DNA of 64,000 nucleotides from Arthrobacter sp. NEB 688. GTDB taxonomy: Bacteria > Actinomycetota > Actinomycetes > Actinomycetales > Dermatophilaceae. Position 1 is the stretch's first letter; each line of letters opens with the position of its first letter. The notes below the pieces were generated by a model. It did not search any database. It had not been told where the DNA came from and was given only the letters and a program-made list of their open reading frames with translations. The translations under genes and the position numbers were made by a program. Positions 55,708 through 63,427 of the stretch are shown here, one piece after another. The stretch lies in assembly GCF_013201035.1 (NCBI RefSeq), contig NZ_CP053707.1, positions 3,038,001 through 3,102,000 on the forward strand. The letters run 5' to 3'.

Positions 55708-56649
55708 TCAGGTGCGGTTGGTGAAGGCGACCGAGACGTCGCCGTCGGTCCAGACCTCGACACCGGTCAGCGAGCCGGGCGCGGCCGCGAGCCGCTCGTG
55801 GCGCTCGGCCGGCATCCCGAGGACGTGCCCGAGCGCGGCCTGGACGACCGGGGCCGGGCAGACGACGACCGTCGTGCCGCCGCGCGAGACGACCCGCTCC
55901 CAGGCTCCGGAGGCGTCGTCCGCGGAGGCCCACGCCGAGTCGACGACGGCGTCGACACCGAGCGCGTCCCCGACCTCGGCGGCCGTCTCGGTCGAGGCGT
56001 CGGTCCCGGCCTCGAGGAGGCACCGGGGCGCGCCGCCGAGCAGGCGCTCGACGGCCCGCGCGGCCTGCTGCGCCGCGCCACCCTCGGCCTCGGTGACGAG
56101 CACGACCCGCACCGGGGTCCCGTCACGACGCGGCACCGGCGCGCACGCCGCACCGGAGGCGGACTCGGGCGCCGCCGCGGCGTCCGTCGCACCGCCGGTC
56201 GCCCCGCCCTCGTGGTCGCGGCGGACGGTCAGCCCGTCCATCCCGTCGTTGGAGAGGGCGTCGGCGTCCTTGTTCTCGGCGCGCGGGATCCACTCGTAGC
56301 GCACCGACCCTCCGGCGTCCTTGATGGCCTCGACGACGTCGCGCGCCTGCAGGGCCAGCCGACGCATGTCCTCGTGCTTGATCTTCCAGCGCCCGGCCAT
56401 CTGCTCGACGACGAGCTTGGAGTCCATCCGGACGAGCACCCGGGCGCCGGGGTCGATCTCGTGGGCGGCGGTGAGGCCGGCGATGAGGCCGCGGTACTCG
56501 GCGACGTTGTTCGACGCCTTGCCGAGCGGCTCGGCGCGCTCGGCGAGCAACGCGCCGGTCTCGCCGTCGCGCACCAGCGCCCCGTACCCGGCGACGCCGG
56601 GGTTGCCGCGCGACCCGCCGTCGGCCTCGACGGTGAGCCGGCGGCTCAC
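55708..56649 (-). CDS. RNase HI fused to a degenerate histidine-phosphatase domain
   Basis: 313 aa. The RNase H domain (1-140) has Asp10 (EADGGSRGNPG), Glu51, Asp76 and Asp128/130 (NKDADALSND), so it should cut RNA in RNA-DNA hybrids. A linker (145-165) leads to a domain corresponding to the CobC-like phosphatase of mycobacterial Rv2228c. There the catalytic RHG is replaced (VVLVTEAEGG), and the second His motif (V-S-H-x-x-P) reads VVCPAPVV, so the phosphatase looks inactive. Its C-terminal strand pattern GDVSVAFTNRT is kept. GTGA overlap with the zinc-ribbon gene. Confidence 0.9.
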   Translation of the reverse strand: MSRRLTVEADGGSRGNPGVAGYGALVRDGETGALLAERAEPLGKASNNVAEYRGLIAGLTAAHEIDPGARVLVRMDSKLVVEQMAGRWKIKHEDMRRLALQARDVVEAIKDAGGSVRYEWIPRAENKDADALSNDGMDGLTVRRDHEGGATGGATDAAAAPESASGAACAPVPRRDGTPVRVVLVTEAEGGAAQQAARAVERLLGGAPRCLLEAGTDASTETAAEVGDALGVDAVVDSAWASADDASGAWERVVSRGGTTVVVCPAPVVQAALGHVLGMPAERHERLAAAPGSLTGVEVWTDGDVSVAFTNRT

Positions 56650-57386
56650 AGGCCGGACTCGGGCGTGCGCACGAGGATGCGGTTGCACTCCTCGCAGCGC
56701 AGCACCTCGTCCTCGTCGGCGGAGCGCAGGCGCTGGATCTCGACGGGGTTGAGCTCGAGCCGGCACCCGCCGCAGCGGCGCTGGTGCAGCGCGGCGGCGC
56801 CGGTGCCGCCGGAGCTCTTGCGGATCTTCTCGTAGAGGGCGACGAGGTCCTCCCCGACCTCGGCCACGACGGAGTCGCGCGGGGCGGCGACGTGGCCTGC
56901 CTCCTCGTCGAGACGCGCGAGCTCGCGGTCGCGCGCGGTCTCCAGCCCCGAGATGCGGGCCGTCAGCTCGCCCATCCCGCGCTCGAGCTCCTCGACGTCG
57001 TGCTCGGCGGCCTCGGCGCGCTCCATCACCTCGAGCTCGACCTCCTCGAGCTCGCCCTGCCGGCGGGAGAGGGAGACGATCTCGTGCTGGAGTGCCTGGA
57101 GGTCCTTCGCGCTGCCGGTGCCCGAGTCGAGCCGGGACTGGTCGCGCGCCGCGCGGTCGCGGACGAGCTGGACGTCGGCCTCGGCCTTGGCGACCTCGCG
57201 CTGGACGTCACCGAGCTCGGTGCGGGAGCGGACGAGCTGGTCCTCGAGGAGGCGGGCCTTGCCCCCGAGGTCCTCGAGCTCCGCGAGCTGGGGCAGGGTG
57301 CGACGTGCGTGCGCGATCTGGTCGAGCCGCGTGTCGATGGCCTGGAGGTCGAGCAGCCGCTGCTGACGGGACGACTCGGCTCTCAC
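56646..57386 (-). CDS. Zinc-ribbon coiled-coil protein (DUF164 / CT398-like)
   Basis: 246 aa. A long coiled coil (about 8-175) is followed by a C-terminal zinc ribbon with RCGGCRLEL and RCEECNRIL. Function is not settled; related proteins link to secretion or nucleic-acid processes. GTG overlaps the NIF3 stop. The order NIF3, zinc ribbon, RNase H is conserved in mycobacteria (Rv2230c-Rv2228c). Confidence 0.9.
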   Translation of the reverse strand: MRAESSRQQRLLDLQAIDTRLDQIAHARRTLPQLAELEDLGGKARLLEDQLVRSRTELGDVQREVAKAEADVQLVRDRAARDQSRLDSGTGSAKDLQALQHEIVSLSRRQGELEEVELEVMERAEAAEHDVEELERGMGELTARISGLETARDRELARLDEEAGHVAAPRDSVVAEVGEDLVALYEKIRKSSGGTGAAALHQRRCGGCRLELNPVEIQRLRSADEDEVLRCEECNRILVRTPESGL

Positions 57387-58231
57387 GGGGTACCTCCAAG
57401 GTCGGCACCGACGAGGAAGGTCCACGGGTCGGTGCGCACTGTGCTGATGTGGGTCTCCACCCTAGTCACGTCGTCCCCGAGGGCCGCACCCAGCGCCCGC
57501 TGCGCCCGGGCGAGCCAGAGCCACTCGCTCGCCCAGTGGCCGGCATCGACGACGTACGGGGGGCCGCCACGAGCCTCCTCGCGGGCCTCGAGGACCGGGT
57601 GGTGGCGCAGGTCGGCCGTCACGTACACGTCGGCGCCGCTGTCCCGCACCTCGTCGAACAGGTCGTCGCCGGACCCGCCGAGCAGGGCGACCCGGCGCAC
57701 GAGGGCGTCCGGCGGGCCGGCGACCCGCACGCCGCCGGCGGTCGGCGGGAGGTGCCGCGCGAGCCCCTCGACGAAGGTGCGCAGCGGCAGCGCCTCGGGC
57801 AGGTCCCCGACCCGACCGAGGGCCTGGCCCTCGACGACGGCGAGGGCCTCGGTCGCGCCGAGCCCGCAGGCCTGCGCGAGGGCCTCGCAGACGCCCTCGG
57901 GCGCGACGTCGGCGTTGGTGTGCGCGACGTAGAGGGCGACGTCGCCGACGACGAGGCCCGTGACCGTCGCGCCCTTGGCCGAGGTCGTGGCGACGGAGTG
58001 CACGCCGCGCAGGAGCAGCGGGTGGTGGGTCAGGAGCAGGTCGGCCCCGAGGGCGCGCGCCTCCTCGACGACCGCGAGCGTCGGGTCGACGGCCAGGAGG
58101 ATGCGGCGCACGGGCTGGTCGGGGTCGCCGGTCACGAGACCGACCCGGTCCCAGGACTGCGCGGTGGCCGGCGGGTAGAGGCGCTCGAGCACCTCGAGCA
58201 CCTCGCGGAGGGTCAGGGCGTCGTCGCTCAT
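57383..58231 (-). CDS. NIF3-family protein (Nif3-like dinuclear metal centre hexamer)
   Basis: 282 aa. LTHHPLLLRG (about 69-78) supplies metal ligands; THISTVRTDPW-like end and ADLRHHPVLEA are further family segments. GTP cyclohydrolase I type 2 annotation is common but not well founded. The ATG at 58231 is 1 nt after the end of tRNA-Val, so the message must be made leaderless by tRNA processing or use a start further in; the next in-frame residues (TLREVLEVL) are already conserved, so this start is likely right. Confidence 0.88.
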   Translation of the reverse strand: MSDDALTLREVLEVLERLYPPATAQSWDRVGLVTGDPDQPVRRILLAVDPTLAVVEEARALGADLLLTHHPLLLRGVHSVATTSAKGATVTGLVVGDVALYVAHTNADVAPEGVCEALAQACGLGATEALAVVEGQALGRVGDLPEALPLRTFVEGLARHLPPTAGGVRVAGPPDALVRRVALLGGSGDDLFDEVRDSGADVYVTADLRHHPVLEAREEARGGPPYVVDAGHWASEWLWLARAQRALGAALGDDVTRVETHISTVRTDPWTFLVGADLGGTP

Positions 58232-58232
58232 G

Positions 58233-58305
58233 TGGGCCCGGCCGGGATCGAACCGACGACCGACGCGGTGTAAACGCGGCGCTCTACCAGCTGAGCTACA
58301 GGCCC
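58233..58305 (-). tRNA. tRNA-Val (anticodon UAC)
   Basis: 73 nt cloverleaf: acceptor GGGCCTG/CGGGCCC, D-arm GCTC-AGCTGGTA-GAGC, anticodon loop TTTACAC, T-arm GTCGG-TTCGATC-CCGGC, discriminator A. The 27-43 pair is a C-T mismatch. CCA is not encoded. Confidence 0.95.
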
Positions 58306-58387
58306 CGGGCGGCGGGCCGCCGTGCGGCGCCACCGACCGCGCACATCATGGCAGGTCCGCGGCGCCGGCCCGGACGCCCGGCCGGGG

Positions 58388-58867
58388 TCAGCCCGCGAGG
58401 GCGGCGACGGCCGAGGGGATGGCGGTGAAGTCGCGCGGCTCCCCCGGGCCGTTGACGAGGGTCCAGGCCACCCGTCCGTCGCGCCCGACGAGGAAGGTGC
58501 CGCGCAGCGAGGCCCCGTTGGCCTCGTTGAGGACGCCGTAGGCGCGGGCGACCTCGCCGTGCGGCCACGCGTCGGAGAGCAGCGGGAAGAAGTAGCCCTG
58601 GATGTCCGCCCAGGCCCGGTTGCTGAACACCGCGTCGCACGAGACGCAGAGCACCTGGAGGTCGTCGGTGACGTACCGCTCGAGGTGGTCGCGGATCTCG
58701 TCGAGCTCACCGGTGCAGATCCCCGAGAACGCCCACGGGTAGAAGACGACCACGACGTTCTTCTGCGCCGTGAGCTCCGAGAGGGTCACCTCGGCGCCGT
58801 TCTGGTCGCGCAGCGAGAAGTCCGGGGCGACGTCGCCGACGGCGAGGGGGCTCGGAGCGGGGGTCAT
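58388..58867 (-). CDS. ahpE: Peroxiredoxin, AhpE-like
   Basis: 159 aa thiol peroxidase. Peroxidatic Cys51 in YPWAFSGICTGEL is in the mycobacterial AhpE context. Cys74 and Cys77 also occur (QVLCVSCDAV), so a resolving cysteine is possible, unlike strict 1-Cys AhpE. ATG at 58867 follows CAGGAT by 6 nt. Confidence 0.88.
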   Translation of the reverse strand: MTPAPSPLAVGDVAPDFSLRDQNGAEVTLSELTAQKNVVVVFYPWAFSGICTGELDEIRDHLERYVTDDLQVLCVSCDAVFSNRAWADIQGYFFPLLSDAWPHGEVARAYGVLNEANGASLRGTFLVGRDGRVAWTLVNGPGEPRDFTAIPSAVAALAG

Positions 58868-58940
58868 GCGTCCATCCTGCCAGTCGAGGGGCGGTCGTGG
58901 CCGACCGGTGACGAATACCCCCCTCGGTGTGCAACCCCCG

Positions 58941-59381
58941 TCAGCGTCGTGCCGCGCCCTTCGGGGCGACGAGCTTGTGGGCCCGCCAGCCGCCGGACGC
59001 GTTGTACGTCCCCGCGAGGTGGAGACCGGCCGTCACGGCCGCCTCGTCGATCTCGGTCGGGTCGACCTCGCCCCCGTCGCGCGGGGTGAGCAGGACGACG
59101 AAGCCGCCCTCCTCGAGGACGCCGACCATGTCGACGAGCGCGTCGCCGAGGTCTCCGTCCTCCTCGCGGAACCAGAGCAGGACGGCATCGGCGGCGCCGG
59201 TGTACTCGTCGTCCTCGAGCTCGCCGCCGCAGGCCGTCTCGACGGCGACGCGCAGCGCCTCGTCGACGTCGGCGTCCCAGCCGAACTCCTGGACGACCTG
59301 CTCGGGGGCGAAGCCGAGTCGCTCGACGGCTCCGGGGGCGCTGGACCCGGGGTCTACCGGGGGCGGCGTCGGGGTGTTCAC
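58941..59381 (-). CDS. DUF3052 family protein
   Basis: 146 aa acidic protein. RLGFAPEQVVQEFGWDADVDEALR (split after residue 33) and ADAVLLWFREEDGDLGDALVD are the DUF3052 core, conserved beside aceE and ahpE in actinobacteria (mycobacterial Rv2240c). Function unknown. GTG start with GAGAGG 8 nt upstream. Confidence 0.9.
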   Translation of the reverse strand: MNTPTPPPVDPGSSAPGAVERLGFAPEQVVQEFGWDADVDEALRVAVETACGGELEDDEYTGAADAVLLWFREEDGDLGDALVDMVGVLEEGGFVVLLTPRDGGEVDPTEIDEAAVTAGLHLAGTYNASGGWRAHKLVAPKGAARR

Positions 59382-59393
59382 GGTGTCAACCTC

Positions 59394-60956
59394 TCACGTT
59401 CGGGGCTCGTTCTGGGGAAAGTCCACCAACGGCGCGTGGCCGGGTGCAAGGGGGTGCCCGGCGAGCCGGCGCGCGTCACGGGCCCGACGCCCGACGAGCT
59501 CGAGGAGCTCCTCGGCCGCGTCCTGCCGCAGGTGGGGGACGCCGGGCCCCACCGGGCCGGGCGTCGAGACGAGCCGGGCGCTGGCGAGGCCGAGCCGCGC
59601 CTGGAGCGGCCCCTGGGCCAGGCCGAGGGACTGGATGCGGGCGTGCGGCACGACGGTGGTGCGGCGGGTGAAGCGGCCGGTGCGCAGGTAGACGGCGTGG
59701 GCGGCGAGGGCGTAGCCGGTGCGCCGCCAGCTCCAGGGGTCGAGCCAGCGCGCGACCCGCGGCGGCCCCACCCATCCGGGCTCTCCCCCGTCGCCGTGCA
59801 GTGCCTCGAGGAGGACCGGGTCCTCGGGGTGGACGCCGAGCGCGCCGAGGACGGCGAGCGCCTCGTCGGCCGTGCCGACGGGCAGCATCACGGTCTCGTC
59901 GTCGTCGTTGTCGCCGCCGTGGACCCCCGCGACGTTGACGCGCACGCGCCACCACCCCCAGGGGCGCCACCACAGCGGCTGGAGCACCTCGACGGCCTGG
60001 ACGCGGTGGACGGGCACGGTCGAGACGCGCAGGTCGGTCAGGCCGTGGCGTACGCGCAGGGCGGTGCCGGTGCGGGCGATGGAGAAGTTGCCGTGGACGA
60101 GGAGCTCCTTGACCCGGCTCACGCCGAGGCCGAAGACGACCGGCAGGAGGGCCGGGGCGCCGGCGAGGACGGCGAGCCCCGCCTCGGCGACCCCGACCGT
60201 GACGGCCGCCCCGAGGAGCACCAGCCCGAGGACGATCGTCGAGCCGTGGAGGATCGTCGCGACGAAGAGGCGCCCGTTGGGCACCACGACGAGCGCCGCG
60301 GGCTCGGCCGCCGGGCGGCGCACCGCGGGGTCCAGCCCGTCGGGCGCCGGGGCCCCGGGCGCCGGGGCGAGGTCGTGCCCCGGCCGGACAGCCTCGTCGG
60401 AGCGCCCGGCGAGGTCGAGCAGGTGGGCGCGGACCTCCTCGGCGCGGTCGGCGCCGAGGAAGGCGAGGGTCAGGTGCGAGTCCGAGCCGCCGGCCGACTG
60501 GACGACGACCTGGCTGAGCCCGACGAGCCGCGCGAGCAGCGGCCGGGTGGTCTCGACCGCCTGGACGCGCTCGAGCCGGACCTGGCGGTGCTGGCGGAAG
60601 AGGACGCCCGTGCGCAGCTCGACCTGGCCGGCGGCGACCCGGAAGCGCGAGAAGCGCCAGCTGACCCAGCCCACGCCGGCGACCGCGGCGATGACGACGA
60701 CGAGCGCGGCGAGCGCGATGAGGGGGTGGCTCGTCCACGCGAGCTCGTAGTCGGCGCCGGGGTCGGGCTCGGCCGTGGGGTCCAGCGAGCCGAGGACGGA
60801 GTCGACGAGCCGGCTGACCCCGTAGCCGAGGACGGCGATGAGCACGACGCCGCCGCGCAGCAGCGGCGAGAGCGGGTGCAGCCGCTGCCAGCCGTCCCCG
60901 TCCTCCCCGTCGTGCCCCGCCGCGACCGGGCCGGGCGCTCCCCCCGGTGTCGTCAC
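59394..60956 (-). CDS. Membrane protein with bacterial PH domains (YdbT-like)
   Basis: 520 aa, membrane segments near 33-50, 75-100, 225-250 and 255-280. Three DUF304/bPH2 repeats follow helices: RVAAGQVELRTGVLFRQHRQV, LRVRHGLTDLRVSTVPVHRVQ and YLRTGRFTRRTTVVPHARIQS. Paired with the smaller YdbS-like gene upstream; homologous pairs in Bacillus affect resistance to bacteriocins. GTG overlaps the upstream stop. Confidence 0.87.
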   Translation of the reverse strand: MTTPGGAPGPVAAGHDGEDGDGWQRLHPLSPLLRGGVVLIAVLGYGVSRLVDSVLGSLDPTAEPDPGADYELAWTSHPLIALAALVVVIAAVAGVGWVSWRFSRFRVAAGQVELRTGVLFRQHRQVRLERVQAVETTRPLLARLVGLSQVVVQSAGGSDSHLTLAFLGADRAEEVRAHLLDLAGRSDEAVRPGHDLAPAPGAPAPDGLDPAVRRPAAEPAALVVVPNGRLFVATILHGSTIVLGLVLLGAAVTVGVAEAGLAVLAGAPALLPVVFGLGVSRVKELLVHGNFSIARTGTALRVRHGLTDLRVSTVPVHRVQAVEVLQPLWWRPWGWWRVRVNVAGVHGGDNDDDETVMLPVGTADEALAVLGALGVHPEDPVLLEALHGDGGEPGWVGPPRVARWLDPWSWRRTGYALAAHAVYLRTGRFTRRTTVVPHARIQSLGLAQGPLQARLGLASARLVSTPGPVGPGVPHLRQDAAEELLELVGRRARDARRLAGHPLAPGHAPLVDFPQNEPRT

Positions 60957-61486
60957 AGACCGGCTCGCTGCGTCTCGCCGCGGGCGGCCAGCCGGGCGCG
61001 CAGGGCCTCGGCCTCCTCGGTGGGCAGTCCGGGCAGGGAGCCGCCGCTCTCGGGCGAGGCGGTGTGGATCTCGCACGAGGCGATGCCGAAGGCGCGGGCC
61101 AGCGGCCCGGACTGGATGTCGACGTACTGCAGGCGCCCGTAGGGGACGCTCACGAGGCTGCGGAAGAGGCGTCCCTTGCGGATGACGAGCTCCTCGTCGA
61201 GCTCGACCCACGAGATGGCGCTGACCTGGCGGCCGACGAGCCAGGCGACCCACCCGCCGACGAGCACGAGCGCGAGGGTGCCGAGCCACACCCACGGGGT
61301 GACGAGCAGGGCGACGACGACCGTCGCGAGGAGCGGCACGACGAGCACGAGACCGAGCGTGATGAGCCGGACCGTCGCGAGCTGCGGGGCCACCGTCCGC
61401 CACGGCAGGTCGCCACCGCGCAGGGTGACGGGACCGGAGGGCGCGCCGGGGTCGGCGGTCACGGCGGGCGGCGGGATGTCGGGCAC
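60953..61486 (-). CDS. Bacterial PH-domain membrane protein (YdbS-like)
   Basis: 177 aa with two membrane segments (about 40-62, 65-85) and one bPH2 domain (ELVIRKGRLFRSLVSVPYGRLQYVDI split around residue 110, then CEIHTAS). GTG start at 61486 lies 6 nt after CAGACT. Works presumably with the overlapping YdbT-like protein. Confidence 0.87.
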   Translation of the reverse strand: MPDIPPPAVTADPGAPSGPVTLRGGDLPWRTVAPQLATVRLITLGLVLVVPLLATVVVALLVTPWVWLGTLALVLVGGWVAWLVGRQVSAISWVELDEELVIRKGRLFRSLVSVPYGRLQYVDIQSGPLARAFGIASCEIHTASPESGGSLPGLPTEEAEALRARLAARGETQRAGL

Positions 61487-61535
61487 GCGCCCAGTCTGCC
61501 CCAGCGCCCCGACGGGCTCCCGGGACCCCGGCCGC

Positions 61536-62375
61536 TCAGGGCGCGCCGAGGAAGTCCGTGACGAGCCGGGCGAAGGCGTCGGCGTGCTCGATCTGGGTCC
61601 AGTGGCCGCAGCGCCCGAAGACGTGCAGGCGGCTGTCGTCGACCAGCCGGAGCAGCCGCAGCGAGCTCTCGAGCGGGATGACGCGGTCGTCCCGGCCGTG
61701 GACGAGCAGCGTCCGGTGCCGGATGCCCCGGAGCTGCTCCTCGGGGGTCGCGAGCCGGTCGACGCCCTCCTGCCGGGGCGCGGGGAACATCGCCGCGAAC
61801 GACTCCTGCACGCCCGGTCTCACCGAGGCCGCGTGGCGCATCCGGGCGAGCTCGTCGGTGGCCAGCGAGCGGTCGAACGCGAAGAGGTCGAGCAGGTCGC
61901 GCATCGCGGCGACGGACGGCTCGTAGCCCCACACCCGGTCCAGGCCCTCGGTGATCGGGAAGGACACGCCGGCCGAGCCCATGAGGACCAGCCGCTCCAC
62001 GCGCTCGGGTGCGTGGACGGCGAGCGAGAGCGCCAGGGCGCCGCCGAAGCTGTTGCCCACGACCGAGACCCGCTCCAGCCCGAGCGCGTCGAGGAAGCCG
62101 AGCAGGTGCCCGCGCCAGGCGTCGAGCGTGAACGGGAAGCCGTCCGGGCGGTCGGTGTACCCGAACCCGACGACGTCCGGCGCCACGACGTCGAAGCGCT
62201 CCGCGAGCGCCGGCAGGACCGGGCGCCAGTTCGCGAACGCGCTGACGCCCGGCCCCGAGCCGTGGACGAGCAGCAGGGGCGGTCCGTCCCCCGCGCGGTG
62301 GTAGTTGGTGCCGATGCCGTCGACGTCGACCCGCAGGCCGACCTCTGGCGGGGTCGTGGTCTCCGTCGCGCTCAC
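61536..62375 (-). CDS. Alpha/beta hydrolase (MhpC/HsaD-like C-C bond hydrolase family)
   Basis: 279 aa. Nucleophile Ser109 in VGNSFGGA, acid Asp230 in HGRDDRVIP, and His258 in GRCGHWTQIEH complete the triad; HGSGPGVSAFANW is the oxyanion loop typical of meta-cleavage product hydrolases. No aromatic degradation genes are adjacent, so the substrate is uncertain. GTG at 62375 follows TAGCGT by 7 nt; divergent from fdhD. Confidence 0.88.
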   Translation of the reverse strand: MSATETTTPPEVGLRVDVDGIGTNYHRAGDGPPLLLVHGSGPGVSAFANWRPVLPALAERFDVVAPDVVGFGYTDRPDGFPFTLDAWRGHLLGFLDALGLERVSVVGNSFGGALALSLAVHAPERVERLVLMGSAGVSFPITEGLDRVWGYEPSVAAMRDLLDLFAFDRSLATDELARMRHAASVRPGVQESFAAMFPAPRQEGVDRLATPEEQLRGIRHRTLLVHGRDDRVIPLESSLRLLRLVDDSRLHVFGRCGHWTQIEHADAFARLVTDFLGAP

Positions 62376-62382
62376 GCCGTCG

Positions 62383-62388
62383 ACGCTA
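62383..62388 (-). promoter_or_regulatory. -10 element of leaderless alpha/beta hydrolase (TAGCGT)
   Basis: TAGCGT, 7 nt, GTG at 62375. Confidence 0.5.
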
Positions 62389-62463
62389 GGCCGGGGGCCG
62401 TCGGCGGGGCACCCGGTGTTCCGCTCCGCGCAACGCCGGCGGCCGGTGTGCTCGAATGGGGCC

Positions 62464-63303
62464 GTGGGACGGGTGACGACACGGGTGCCGCGGACGCGGG
62501 TGGACCTCGGCCGCGCCCTCGTCGACCGTCGGCCCGACACGGTCGCCGTCGAGGAGCCGCTCGAGGTCCGCGTCGACGGTCAGCCGGTGACGACGACGAT
62601 GCGCACCCCCGGCGACGACTTCGACCTCGCGCTCGGCCACCTGCTGACGGAGGGCATGGTCGCCTCCGCCCACGACGTCGCGACGATGATGCACTGCACC
62701 GACGTCGGCCCCGACGGCTCGCCGACCTTCAACGTCGTCGAGGCCGCCCTCTCCCCCGGCGTCTCCCTCCTGCGCCCGGCCCGCGAGCGCACCGAGACGA
62801 TGACGAGCGCCTGCGGCGTGTGCGGGTCGGCCTCCCTCGACGCCGTGCGCACCGCGAGCCGCTTCGACGTCGCCGCCGACACCGTGCGGGTCGAGGCGTC
62901 CGTCCTCGCCGGCCTGCCCGACGCGCTGCGCACCCACCAGGCGACGTTCGAGCGCACCGGCGGCGTCCACGCGGCCGGCATCGCCGACGCCGACGGCACC
63001 CTGCTGGCCGTCCGCGAGGACGTGGGCCGGCACAACGCCGTCGACAAGGTGATCGGCGGGCTGGCCCGCGAGCGCGAGCTGCCCCTCGCCGGGAGCGTCC
63101 TCGTCGTCAGCGCCCGCGCGAGCTTCGAGATCGTCCAGAAGGCGGCCGTCGCGGGCATCCCCGTCGTCGTCGCGGTCGGCGCCGCCACCTCGCTGGCGGT
63201 CGAGCTCGCGGCCGACGCGGGCATCACCCTCGCGGCCTTCGCGCGGGAGGGGCGCATCTCGCTCTACACGCGCCCGGACCGCGTGCCCGACCCCACGGCG
63301 TGA
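62464..63303 (+). CDS. fdhD: Formate dehydrogenase accessory sulfurtransferase FdhD
   Basis: 279 aa, transfers sulfur to the molybdenum cofactor of formate dehydrogenases. Cys117 and Cys120 in SACGVCG are the sulfur-carrying pair; GDDFDLALGHLLTEG, AREDVGRHNAVDKV-like and SARASFEIVQKA segments are conserved. GTG at 62464 or, three codons later, 62473. No formate dehydrogenase gene is in the window. Confidence 0.93.
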   Translation: MGRVTTRVPRTRVDLGRALVDRRPDTVAVEEPLEVRVDGQPVTTTMRTPGDDFDLALGHLLTEGMVASAHDVATMMHCTDVGPDGSPTFNVVEAALSPGVSLLRPARERTETMTSACGVCGSASLDAVRTASRFDVAADTVRVEASVLAGLPDALRTHQATFERTGGVHAAGIADADGTLLAVREDVGRHNAVDKVIGGLARERELPLAGSVLVVSARASFEIVQKAAVAGIPVVVAVGAATSLAVELAADAGITLAAFAREGRISLYTRPDRVPDPTA

Positions 63304-63310
63304 CCTGCGG

Positions 63311-63327
63311 CTGGACGTACCGTCCAG
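63311..63327. promoter_or_regulatory. 17-bp palindrome between fdhD and aceE
   Basis: CTGGACG-TAC-CGTCCAG, perfect 7-bp arms, 7 bp after the fdhD stop and about 100 bp before aceE. Could be a regulator site for aceE or a small fdhD terminator; no T-tract. Confidence 0.35.
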
Positions 63328-63427
63328 TAGCCCGACCCGGATGTGACGCGGGCCGCGCGAGGGTGAAGGATGGGTGGTCCGGCCCCCGACCGGGGCACGG
63401 AACCGCGAGAGCTGAAAGGACGTGCGC

